DNA of 64,000 bases from TMP-86 sp039807285 (GTDB taxonomy: Bacteria > Pseudomonadota > Gammaproteobacteria > Steroidobacterales > Steroidobacteraceae), in NCBI GenBank assembly GCA_044226785.1, contig JBGAGK010000013.1:1-64000 (forward strand), given 5' to 3'. Position numbers and translations under genes: made by a program. This document shows, in pieces, positions 16,134 to 24,339 of this stretch. Position 1 is the stretch's first letter, and each line of letters begins with the position of its first letter. The notes under the pieces were generated by a model. The model was given only the letters and a program-made list of their open reading frames with translations, searched no databases and had not been told where the DNA came from.

Positions 16134-17371
16134 TCGTCGACCGGCAAGGCCGGCAGGCGACCATCGATCAGATCGGTGAGCAGCCGCGCCGAACCGTCTG
16201 CCATGGTCCAGCCGAGATGGCCGTGACCCGTATTCACGAAAAGACCGGCCGGGCCACAGGGCCCGATGCATGGCACACCATCGGCGCTCATGGGGCGCAG
16301 CCCTGCCCAGGGCGTTACCGTGCCCGAAAGCAGGCGGTCAGCATGACGCGGCAATACCGAGCGGAGCAGGCGACGGAGATTGTCGATACGCGCCACGGAC
16401 GGTCGCGTATCGAAGCCGGTGAATTCTGCAGTGCCCGCGATCCGGATCTGGTCCCCGAGAGGAGTGACAGCTGCGTGCAGGGCGTCATCCACGACGGGAA
16501 TCCGCAGTGAGGGCAGGGGACCGGCTGTTGCAGAATCGCAGGTGAGCGAATAGCCCTTCACCGGGACGACTGGCAGTCTGATGCCAATATCGCGCAGAAG
16601 CGCTGCCGAATGACAGCCGGCGGCAACGACGAGTGCGTCTGCATCGATTTCGCCCTCACTGGTTTTCAGCGCATGGATCTTGCTGTCCGCGATGATTCCG
16701 GTGGCATGCATCCCGAAGCTGAAATGTACCCCCTGCCGCTCCGCGGCTTCACTGAGTGCTTCGGTGAATTTCCGCGCGTCACCGGCCTCGTCGCCTGGAA
16801 AATGAAGGGCGCCGGAAAGATCGTCTTCGATGCCGGCCAGGGCGGGCTCCAGGGCGATGGCCTGGGTGGCATCGAGTGGGCGGACTTCGGCTGCAGAGCT
16901 GTACTCCCGGGCCTTGCGAGATCCCGCTTCGAATGACTCCCGGTCGCGGTAGATCTTCATGGTGCCGTGCGTGGTGGCACCGTATTTCAGATGCTCCGTG
17001 CGCCGCAATGCATCCATGCCGTGAACGCTGTACGCGGCGAGTCTGAGATTGCACGCCGTGTTTTCGGCATAGCGACTGGAGGTCGATGCGCTGAGGAAAC
17101 GCAGGCCCCAGGACAGAAGGGAGGGGATCGCGTGCGGCCGGAGCAGGAGCGGCGCATCAGTGTCTCCCATGGATCGAACCAGGTGCTTCCAGAAGCCTGG
17201 CGCGTTCCAGGGATCGGCCATGCTGGGCATGAGCAAGCCGCCGTTGGCCCAGCTTGCGCCCCGGGCGACGGCCGGTTCCTGCTCGATGACGGTCACCGCA
17301 TGGCCTGCCTGCCGCAGCCGGTAGGCGGACGTGACGCCGATCAGGCCTGCGCCGACCACTACGATATGCAT
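16109..17371 (-). CDS. DadA-like FAD-dependent D-amino acid dehydrogenase/oxidoreductase
   Basis: Flavoprotein of 420 residues in the DAO/DadA family, which oxidises an amine or D-amino acid at the inner membrane face. The N-terminus is a textbook Rossmann ADP-binding site (MHIVVVGAGLIGVTSAYRLR). GASWANGGLLMPSMADPWNAPG is the DadA-type second segment, and the C-terminus carries the FAD-contacting GLFVNTGHGHLGWTMADGSA. The length matches DadA (about 420-430). It is divergent from the M81 metallopeptidase gene with a 72-bp AT-rich gap carrying a hairpin-type repeat. In context it may oxidise an amine or D-amino acid released by the island's hydrolases; this is inference. Confidence 0.88.
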   Translation of the reverse strand: MHIVVVGAGLIGVTSAYRLRQAGHAVTVIEQEPAVARGASWANGGLLMPSMADPWNAPGFWKHLVRSMGDTDAPLLLRPHAIPSLLSWGLRFLSASTSSRYAENTACNLRLAAYSVHGMDALRRTEHLKYGATTHGTMKIYRDRESFEAGSRKAREYSSAAEVRPLDATQAIALEPALAGIEDDLSGALHFPGDEAGDARKFTEALSEAAERQGVHFSFGMHATGIIADSKIHALKTSEGEIDADALVVAAGCHSAALLRDIGIRLPVVPVKGYSLTCDSATAGPLPSLRIPVVDDALHAAVTPLGDQIRIAGTAEFTGFDTRPSVARIDNLRRLLRSVLPRHADRLLSGTVTPWAGLRPMSADGVPCIGPCGPAGLFVNTGHGHLGWTMADGSARLLTDLIDGRLPALPVDDYSPRRFE

Positions 17372-17401
17372 TCGACCTTGTTCCCGTCGCTTGTCAGGTA
17401 C

Positions 17402-17440
17402 GAAAATTTAGCATGAAATTTTCATATATGATAATTTTCG
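17402..17440. promoter_or_regulatory. Inverted repeat and AT-rich promoter between dadA-like and M81 genes
   Basis: A perfect inverted repeat, GAAAATTT (17402-17409) and AAATTTTC (17416-17423), is separated by 6 bp. It is followed by CATATATGATAATTTTCG, which contains a TATGAT minus-10-like word just before the M81 start. The word resembles CAATATGATATTTCTG upstream of the TonB receptor. This is a probable operator for the divergent pair. Confidence 0.45.
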
Positions 17441-17443
17441 ACC

Positions 17444-18913
17444 ATGAGATGCTTCATGGCTTTTCTGGCGCACGAGACCAATTCGTTCTCGCCCATCCCG
17501 ACGGATCTGTCGAGTTTCGGGGAGGCCGGAATCTACCGGCCAGCGGTGGGCCCGCCCGACCAGCACATCTCCCTGCTCAAAGGGGTGGCCGATTTCTACG
17601 CGGAAGCAAAGCGCCGCAACGACGTGGCGGTCGTTGGCTTGTGTGCAATCGCCCAACCGAGCCTGCCCTGCCGGCGCAACGACTACGAGTCCCTGCGCGA
17701 CGAGATACTCGAGGGCCTTCGTGCCGCGATGCCGGTCGACATGGTGCTTCTCATGCTGCATGGTTCGATGATGGCGCAGGGCTATGACGATTGCGAAGGG
17801 GATGTGCTGAAGCGGGTACGTGAGATCGTCGGGAGCAAGGTACCGGTGGGTGTCCTGCTCGATCTGCATTGCAACATCACGCCGACGATGGTCTCCAATG
17901 CCACTGCCATCAAGGCCTGCAAGGAATATCCGCATACAGATTTCGCCGAGCGTGCACGCGAGTTGTACGAGATCATCGCCGCGACGGCGCAGGGACGGAT
18001 CCGGCCGGTCATGGAGTTTGTCCGTGTACCCATGCTCGGGCTGTTCCAGACGACTCGCGAGCCCATGCGAAGCTTTGTCGATGGCCTGCTCGATCGCGAG
18101 CGGGAACCCGGAGTCCTGTCGATCACGCTTGCGCACGGGTTTCCCTGGTCCGACTTTCCGGGCGCCGGCGCCGGGGTCATTGCGGTCACCGACAACGATC
18201 CGGGAAAGGCACGCAAGCTGGCGGACAGTACCGCCAGGGAGTTCTTCGCGCTGCGCTCGAGGGCCCAGGTGCCCTTGCATGACATGGCCTCGGCGATCGA
18301 CGAAGCGCTCAGGCACGAATCAGGCACGGTGGTCATTGCCGACATGTCGGACAATCCAGGGGGAGGAGCGCCGTCAGACTCCACCTTTCTGATCCGGGCG
18401 CTGCTGGAAAGAAAGGTCCGCGATGTGGTCGTCGGACTGGTATGGGACCCGGTCGCCGTACGGATCGCATTCGCAGCCGGGGAGGGTGCGCACATTGCGA
18501 TGCGCATCGGAGGCAAGCTGGGACCCTCCTCCGGCATTCCCCTCGATGTCGATGCGACGGTGCTTCATCTGCGCACCGATGCCATGCAGCCGCATATAGC
18601 GGACGGTTATCCCGTGGAACTCGGACGCACCGCCGTCATCGAAGCTGAGGGTGTCAGCATCGTGCTGAACGAGATCCGTCAGCAGCCATTTCATCCCGGA
18701 GCATTCGCCGCGGCCGGCATCGATGTCTGGCAGAAGCGCATCGTGGTGGTGAAGTCCTCTTTTCATTTCTATGCGGGCTTTTCGGAACGTGCGGCTGCAA
18801 TCATCTATTGCGACGCTCCCGGAACCCTCAACAATGACGTGACCCAGCGTCCCTATCGACGGCTGTCCCGACCGATCTGGCCGCTCGATGACGTGTCGAT
18901 GCCGGAAATCTGA
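17444..18913 (+). CDS. M81 family metallopeptidase (MlrC-like)
   Basis: Zinc hydrolase of the family of MlrC, the last enzyme of microcystin degradation; most members act on unknown small substrates. The 489 residues show the N-terminal MAFLAHETNSFSPIPTDLSS, the metal-site segment GVLLDLHCNITPTMV, and DMSDNPGGGAPSDSTFL, which opens the C-terminal domain. There is no signal peptide, so it is cytoplasmic. It is the first gene of a run in which consecutive genes overlap or nearly touch (the stop overlaps the DctM start by one base). It probably cleaves an amide or related bond of the compound imported by the TRAP system next to it. Confidence 0.87.
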   Translation: MRCFMAFLAHETNSFSPIPTDLSSFGEAGIYRPAVGPPDQHISLLKGVADFYAEAKRRNDVAVVGLCAIAQPSLPCRRNDYESLRDEILEGLRAAMPVDMVLLMLHGSMMAQGYDDCEGDVLKRVREIVGSKVPVGVLLDLHCNITPTMVSNATAIKACKEYPHTDFAERARELYEIIAATAQGRIRPVMEFVRVPMLGLFQTTREPMRSFVDGLLDREREPGVLSITLAHGFPWSDFPGAGAGVIAVTDNDPGKARKLADSTAREFFALRSRAQVPLHDMASAIDEALRHESGTVVIADMSDNPGGGAPSDSTFLIRALLERKVRDVVVGLVWDPVAVRIAFAAGEGAHIAMRIGGKLGPSSGIPLDVDATVLHLRTDAMQPHIADGYPVELGRTAVIEAEGVSIVLNEIRQQPFHPGAFAAAGIDVWQKRIVVVKSSFHFYAGFSERAAAIIYCDAPGTLNNDVTQRPYRRLSRPIWPLDDVSMPEI

Positions 18914-20199
18914 TGAGCGCCCTGATCATCATCGGGGTCATCGCGCTGCTGCTGGCCGGTGGGGTCGCGCTTGCCTACGTGATTGGCGCGGCCGCGGTCG
19001 TGGCATTCCTTGCCGTGGGTCGCGCCGAGTATCTCGCGGTCATTCCGCAACGCATGTTCAGCCAGATGGACGTGTTTGCCATCATGGCGATGCCGCTGTT
19101 CATCTGGGCCGGCGAGTTGATGAACCGCAGCGGCATCACGCGCGCCCTGATCGATCTGTCCATGCTCCTGGTGGGGCGTGTGCGCGGAGGCCTGGGTCAC
19201 GCAAGTGTCCTCACCTCGGTGTTCTTCTCGGGGATCAGCGGTTCCGCTGCGGCGGATATTGCGGCGCTCACCAATACATTCGTCGGCCAGATGGAAAAGC
19301 GCGGGTACGACCCGGTCTATGCAGGGGCTCTGACCGCGGCGGCCTCGGTGATCGGCCCGATCATTCCGCCATCGATCATTTTCATCCTGTACGGAGCCAT
19401 CCTGTCCACCGATGTGGCGGCGCTTTTTGCCGCCGGCATGATTCCCGGACTGCTGATCGCCGTGGCCCTGATGGTGATCAATGCCTGGATCGCGCACCGC
19501 GAGGGGCATCCGGGCGGAACCGCTGCGGACATCCCCGATTGGCGGCCAACGCTGAAGATGGCGCTTCCCGCCCTGGTGCTTCCGGCGGTGATTCTGGGCG
19601 GCATCGTCTTTGGCGTCATGACGCCGATCGAGGCTGGCGCGGTTGCGGTCGCCGCCTCGGTGGTGTTCGGAATATGGTCACGGGAGCTTACGCGGGCGGA
19701 GTTCGTGGAATCCGTTCAGCGCACGGTCGTGTTGAGCGGCGTGATATTCATCTTCCTGGCCGCAGGATCGCTGATCAGCTACCTGGTCGCGCTGAGCCAG
19801 TTCGGTGATCATGTGGCCGCATTCGTCCAGTCATTCGGCCTTTCCGGAGTCTGGTACCTGCTGCTGCTGATGGCGGTGTTCCTCGTCCTCGGGATGGGGG
19901 TCGATACCATGATCTCGCTTACGCTGGTAGCACCGCTCCTCATTCCCGTGGCGATCCAGCAGGGCGTACACCCTGTCGCACTCGGCATCATGGTCTGCCT
20001 GAACCTCACGCTTGGACTGATCATTCCGCCCATGGGCGGCGCCATCATGATGGTCGCGTCCATTACCGGGCAGGGTTACTGGGCGCTGTGCAAGCGCATC
20101 ATGCCGTTCGTGTTTGCCGAACTCGTGGTGCTGGTGCTCATCGTCCTGTTTCCGGACCTGTCGCTGGCCTTGCCACGCTGGCTCGGGATGCTGCGATGA
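18913..20199 (+). CDS. dctM: TRAP transporter large permease (DctM)
   Basis: Large membrane subunit of a tripartite ATP-independent periplasmic transporter, an ion-coupled importer of carboxylates and related solutes. The 428 residues hold about 12 membrane segments and the DctM hallmarks MPLFIWAGELMNRSGITRAL, FFSGISGSAAADIAALT, AASVIGPIIPPSIIFILYG and NLTLGLIIPPMGGAIMMVAS. It overlaps the M81 stop by one base and its own stop overlaps the DctP start (ATGA), so translation is coupled throughout. Confidence 0.95.
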   Translation: MSALIIIGVIALLLAGGVALAYVIGAAAVVAFLAVGRAEYLAVIPQRMFSQMDVFAIMAMPLFIWAGELMNRSGITRALIDLSMLLVGRVRGGLGHASVLTSVFFSGISGSAAADIAALTNTFVGQMEKRGYDPVYAGALTAAASVIGPIIPPSIIFILYGAILSTDVAALFAAGMIPGLLIAVALMVINAWIAHREGHPGGTAADIPDWRPTLKMALPALVLPAVILGGIVFGVMTPIEAGAVAVAASVVFGIWSRELTRAEFVESVQRTVVLSGVIFIFLAAGSLISYLVALSQFGDHVAAFVQSFGLSGVWYLLLLMAVFLVLGMGVDTMISLTLVAPLLIPVAIQQGVHPVALGIMVCLNLTLGLIIPPMGGAIMMVASITGQGYWALCKRIMPFVFAELVVLVLIVLFPDLSLALPRWLGMLR

Positions 20200-21212
20200 G
20201 ACGGCGCGATTTTGCGTTGCTGCTGTTGGGTGCGGCGATTGCACCTCCGGCCGCGCGATCGGCTGAAGTCCGGGAAATCAAGATCGGAATGTCCACGCCG
20301 CTCGATGCCCGGCGCAACGGCTCGTACGTGTGGATCAAGACCCTGGCCAGCGCGATCGAAAGCGACGATGTGCAGGTAAGGGTGTATCCGAACAGCGCCC
20401 TTGGCGGCGAGAAGGAGCGGATGGACCAGGTCTCCATTGGCCTGCTCGAGGTCAACGAGACGGGTGGCGACGAGCTTGCGCGTCTGTCGCCGCTGTTCCA
20501 TGCCATGCGTCCGTTCGAGATCGAGTCCTATGACCAGATGAGCCGTCTGATCGAGGACACGCCATTCCTTGCCGAGGTGAACCAGGACCTGGCAAACAAC
20601 GACCTGATCCTGCTCGATCTCGCCTACACGGGCGCCATGGTGGGTCTGTTCACCCGCGGCAAGCCGGTATACCGCATCGAGGATCTGCGCAGCCTTCGAT
20701 TGCGCATCATCAGTGCGGACGATCTGAACCTGCTCGCCGCCTGGCATGTGCATGGCGTTCGGGTGGCATGGGAGGAAGTGGCGCAGGCATTGCAGACGGG
20801 CATGGTCGATGCCTATCTGAACCCGCCGATCGTCGCGGTCATGTTTGGTCATGGAAGTGTCCTGAACTATTTCACGAATCTGCGCCTGGGACCCTCCGCG
20901 CGCTGCATCGTCGCCTCGCGCCGCTGGTACGACAGCCTCGATCCGCAGTTCAGGAAGACCTTCGATGCCGGCGTTCGCCAGGCACGTGCCGCCAATCGTG
21001 CATGGACAATGGCAGCCATTCCCCGTGAGCGGGCCCTGCTCGAGAAGACCGGTATCAAGTGGCTCGAGATCGACCCGGCGGCGCGCACGGAATGGCGCGA
21101 GTTGACCCGCCACATCAAGCGCACGCGATGGGAGACGCCGGAAGCCGAAGCGCGCCTGAAGGCGATGCTCGATTCCACGCGGGATCGGGGCAGGGCAGGA
21201 GGGATGCCGTGA
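20196..21212 (+). CDS. dctP: TRAP transporter substrate-binding protein (DctP)
   Basis: Periplasmic solute receptor of 338 residues. The N-terminus MRRRDFALLLLGAAIAPPAA has a twin-arginine-like motif (RRRDF) before the hydrophobic core, so Tat export is possible. The mature part has the DctP pattern: IKIGMSTPLD, VYPNSALGGEKERMDQVSIG, FTRGKPVYRIEDLRSLRLRI and the substrate-anchoring Arg of the LRLRI strand. The start codon overlaps the DctM stop. The gene order M-P-Q differs from the common P-Q-M. The ligand is unknown. Confidence 0.92.
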   Translation: MRRRDFALLLLGAAIAPPAARSAEVREIKIGMSTPLDARRNGSYVWIKTLASAIESDDVQVRVYPNSALGGEKERMDQVSIGLLEVNETGGDELARLSPLFHAMRPFEIESYDQMSRLIEDTPFLAEVNQDLANNDLILLDLAYTGAMVGLFTRGKPVYRIEDLRSLRLRIISADDLNLLAAWHVHGVRVAWEEVAQALQTGMVDAYLNPPIVAVMFGHGSVLNYFTNLRLGPSARCIVASRRWYDSLDPQFRKTFDAGVRQARAANRAWTMAAIPRERALLEKTGIKWLEIDPAARTEWRELTRHIKRTRWETPEAEARLKAMLDSTRDRGRAGGMP

Positions 21213-21733
21213 TCGCAGCCTTGGACCAAAGGCTCACGGAACTGTCGCGGGTGCTGGACCGGGCTTGCACCCTCATTTCATTCGTTGCATTGCATGTCAT
21301 GCTTCTGTCGGTGCTCCTGCAGGTCGTGGCGCGGTACATATTCAATTCGCCGCCCGCGTGGACCGAGGAACTGGCCCGATACGCCATGATCTGGGCTGCC
21401 ATGACAGGTGCGGCCATGGCCTACTATCGCGGCGCCGATCCGGTGATGAGACGGTTCGATACCCGGGGGCTGCCTGGACGGATGCTGTTGACGAAATCGA
21501 TCGAAGCCGCCGCCGTGCTGACCCTGGCGGCGCCGGTTCTGTACTACGCGCCGAGCTTCCTCGAGCGGCACGCTCACCGGATTACCGAGACGCTGGAGTG
21601 GAACAGCGCGGCCGTGGTCGTGATCATTCCGGCCAGTTTCACCATCATTGTCATCCACCTGGCCGCGCGCTATGTCCACGCGCTGCACCAGTACCTGGAC
21701 CGCGGCAAACGAATCCCAAGGCTGCATTCATGA
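21209..21733 (+). CDS. dctQ: TRAP transporter small permease (DctQ)
   Basis: Small membrane subunit of the TRAP importer, 174 residues with four predicted helices and the DctQ signature VVARYIFNSPPAWTEELARY followed by WAAMTGAAMAYYRGADP. The GTG at 21209 overlaps the DctP stop and is preceded by GGAGGG, which decides the start; a longer open frame upstream reads through DctP in another frame and is spurious. Its stop overlaps the GH172 start (ATGA). Confidence 0.92.
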   Translation: MIAALDQRLTELSRVLDRACTLISFVALHVMLLSVLLQVVARYIFNSPPAWTEELARYAMIWAAMTGAAMAYYRGADPVMRRFDTRGLPGRMLLTKSIEAAAVLTLAAPVLYYAPSFLERHAHRITETLEWNSAAVVVIIPASFTIIVIHLAARYVHALHQYLDRGKRIPRLHS

Positions 21734-22800
21734 TCATTCCGTCCCTGCCACCCTACGATCTCGCCACGAAACTGGTCACCCGATCCATCAGCTTCGAAAA
21801 TCCGACCGGTGCGCCGGGTGCGGGAGGGCAGGCGGTCAGTCCGCTGGGTCCAGGCCGGAAAGGCTCGGCCGTGCGCCATGTGCACCCCGGGGAGTCGATC
21901 GTGCTTGCGGACATTCGGGGCTCCGGCACGATTCGCCACATCTGGGCCACCACGCACGCCAGGCCCGAAATGTTGCGCGGCTGCCTGATCCGCATCTGCT
22001 GGGATGACCAGTCGCACCCCTGTGTCGAGGCGCCGCTGGGCGACTTCTTCGGTTTTGCGCACGGGCGCACGAATGCCTTCCAGAGCTGTGCGCATTCGGT
22101 GGGTGGCGCACTGGGCATGAACATCTGGCTGCCGATGCCGTTTGCGCGCCGGGCACGCGTGGAACTGTGCAATGAATCCCCGATGCGCCTGCCGTTCTTC
22201 TACCAGATCGATTACACGCTGGGTGATGAGCATCCGGCGGGGTTTGGCCGGTTGCACGTGCTGTTCCGCCGGGAGAATCCGACAACTCCAGGGCGTGATT
22301 TCGAATTGCTTCCGGAGAGGCGGGGCCGCATCCGTTTCCTGGGAAGCGTGATCGGCGTGAGACCTCTCGATCCGCGCTGGTGGGGGGAGGGCGAGATGAA
22401 GGCCTGGATCGACGGTGATGAAGCTTTCGCGACCATCGTCGGTACGGGTACCGAGGATTACGTGGGTCTGTCATGGGGCATCCAGGCCAATGCCTTCCTT
22501 TACCACGGCGCCAGCTGGCGTGAGCATGATGATGCGACGACGACCGGTGCCGTCTCGATCTATCGCTGGCACCTTCCGGATCCACTGCTGTGCGAGCGAA
22601 AGATGCGGGTGGCCATTCAGCAGATTGGCCACTCGCCCACCGGCAATGCACGCTCGATCGCCGACTACATGGCGGAGTTGTACGAGCGCCAGGACGACTG
22701 GTCCTGCGCGACCTTCTGGTACGAGGCGACGCCATCCGGGCCGCTGCCCGCCATTCCGGACGCGGCCACGCGCCTCAAGGATTTGCCCGCAGCATCCTGA
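21730..22800 (+). CDS. GH172 family glycoside hydrolase (DUF2961)
   Basis: Member of the DUF2961/GH172 family, whose characterised members include difructose dianhydride hydrolases and exo-D-arabinofuranosidases. The 356 residues show the family blocks SISFENPTGAPGAGGQAVSP, DIRGSGTIRHIWATTH, PLGDFFGFAHGRTNAFQS, WWGEGEMKAWIDGDE and GTGTEDYVGLSWG; the acidic residues of the last two blocks are the expected catalytic region. There is no signal peptide, so cleavage is cytoplasmic. It starts inside the DctQ stop and is followed by a ketose-forming isomerase and a pentulose kinase. The context therefore favours release of a pentofuranose from an imported small glycoside. Confidence 0.9.
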   Translation: MIIPSLPPYDLATKLVTRSISFENPTGAPGAGGQAVSPLGPGRKGSAVRHVHPGESIVLADIRGSGTIRHIWATTHARPEMLRGCLIRICWDDQSHPCVEAPLGDFFGFAHGRTNAFQSCAHSVGGALGMNIWLPMPFARRARVELCNESPMRLPFFYQIDYTLGDEHPAGFGRLHVLFRRENPTTPGRDFELLPERRGRIRFLGSVIGVRPLDPRWWGEGEMKAWIDGDEAFATIVGTGTEDYVGLSWGIQANAFLYHGASWREHDDATTTGAVSIYRWHLPDPLLCERKMRVAIQQIGHSPTGNARSIADYMAELYERQDDWSCATFWYEATPSGPLPAIPDAATRLKDLPAAS

Positions 22801-22817
22801 ACCGAATTGGGGGGATC

Positions 22818-24338
22818 ATGACTGACACCATTCATCTGTTCTGGCCTGGCGACTACCGGCCGCGCCCGAATGAACTCGCGCTGCCTCTGGTGGAGGAGTC
22901 GACCCGGCAGATCGAGCGTGCGCTCGACCGTCTCGGCCGCCGTCACCGGCGCGTCACCGGCATGCTGACCCGGCCGCACGAAGCAATCGAAGCGCTTGGG
23001 CCCATCGAAGAGCCCCTGATCGGCGTGTATGCCCACTGGGTGTATGGGCCGCATACGACCGACGGTGTCGTGGGCAGGGACACGCCACTGCTGCTTGCGA
23101 GCAATTTCTCCGGCACATGGCCAGGCCTGGTCGGCCTGCTGAATACGGCGGCATGTCTGGAGAGCGTCGACCGGCGTGCAAGCCGTGTCTGGACCGATGC
23201 AGAGGACTGGAGCCTGGATGCGGTGTTCATGGAGCGCCTCGCCACCTGGTGTGAACAGGGCGAAGTGCGATATCCCGTCCACGCACTGCACGAGCCGGGG
23301 GAGATCCCTGCCAATGCGGCGACGCTGGCGGGCCAGGTGTACGAGGAGTTCCGGCGCAGTCGCGCGCTCGTGCTGATGCTCGGCGACACGTCGATGGGCA
23401 TGATCAACGGCTACCTGGGTCCGCGCTGGCTGAACCGGGTGGGCTTTGCCGAGCACAAGGTGGACCAGGCCTGGATCATCGAACGCGGCAGGGACATCGA
23501 CGAGCGCCGGATCGACGACGCGCTGCACTTCGTGCGTGACAAGGGAGTGGTGTTTCATTACGGCATCGAAAACGCCCAGGACTACGATGTGCATGCCACG
23601 CGGGAGCAGCTGCGGGACTATCTCGCCGTTCTGGACCTCGCCTCGGAGTTTCGCGCCGATTGCATCGGCTGGCAGTACCAGCTGGGACTGATCCGCTCGC
23701 GTCCGCCATCGGACTTCGCGGAGGGACTGTTCAATTCGACCTGCCGGCCTGAGTCGAACGGCGACACCATCGTCGATGCGACGGAAGCCGACCAGGGCAA
23801 TGTGCTGCCGATGGAAATGATGAAGAGGCTCCTCAAGGCCAAGGGCCTGCACCAGGCCGTGTTCTTCCACGATATCCGCTGGGGCGGAAGTCACGAAGGC
23901 CGGTTTCTCTGGGTCCTGCTCAACTCGGGATCCAGCGGAGCCTACGCCTTCAATCACGATCCGGACTCCCTGCGCGGCGTGCATTCCTGGCGCCAGCCCT
24001 CCACCTATTTTCCGGTGCCGGGCGGCACGTTCGCCGGCGAGAGCCTTGCGGGCGGCATCACCTGGTCGCGCGCCTACCTTCGAGGAGGGGAGCTGTGGAT
24101 GGACATCGGTCGAGGCAGCGTCGTCAGCCTGCCTCCCGAGAAGCGTGATTCGTGGTGGAAGAGCACGACGCGCGAGTGGCCACTCATGGTGGCCGACCTC
24201 GGCATCGGGCGCGACACCCTGATGGCGCACTACTGGAGCAATCACGTCGCGGTGGCCTATGGTGACATCTTTCACGAGATGGCCGACCTGAGCCGGCGTC
24301 TCGGATTCAGGGTGCGGATTCTCGAGGAGCGCAGCTGA
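22818..24338 (+). CDS. L-fucose/D-arabinose isomerase-like sugar isomerase
   Basis: A 506-residue protein of the fucose/arabinose isomerase superfamily, which interconverts an aldose and the corresponding ketose with a divalent metal. Visible family features are the N-terminal substrate-domain blocks (LIGVYAHWVYGPHTTDG, TPLLLASNFSGTWPGLVGLL), ESNGDTIVDATEADQGNVLP with candidate metal-binding Glu/Asp, and the C-terminal HYWSNHVAVAYGDIFHEMAD resembling the FucI C-terminal domain. The ATG follows GGGG by 5 bp. The kinase starts 1 bp after its stop. In known systems FucI also isomerises D-arabinose to D-ribulose; that activity is the guess here. Confidence 0.75.
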   Translation: MTDTIHLFWPGDYRPRPNELALPLVEESTRQIERALDRLGRRHRRVTGMLTRPHEAIEALGPIEEPLIGVYAHWVYGPHTTDGVVGRDTPLLLASNFSGTWPGLVGLLNTAACLESVDRRASRVWTDAEDWSLDAVFMERLATWCEQGEVRYPVHALHEPGEIPANAATLAGQVYEEFRRSRALVLMLGDTSMGMINGYLGPRWLNRVGFAEHKVDQAWIIERGRDIDERRIDDALHFVRDKGVVFHYGIENAQDYDVHATREQLRDYLAVLDLASEFRADCIGWQYQLGLIRSRPPSDFAEGLFNSTCRPESNGDTIVDATEADQGNVLPMEMMKRLLKAKGLHQAVFFHDIRWGGSHEGRFLWVLLNSGSSGAYAFNHDPDSLRGVHSWRQPSTYFPVPGGTFAGESLAGGITWSRAYLRGGELWMDIGRGSVVSLPPEKRDSWWKSTTREWPLMVADLGIGRDTLMAHYWSNHVAVAYGDIFHEMADLSRRLGFRVRILEERS

Positions 24339-24339
24339 C

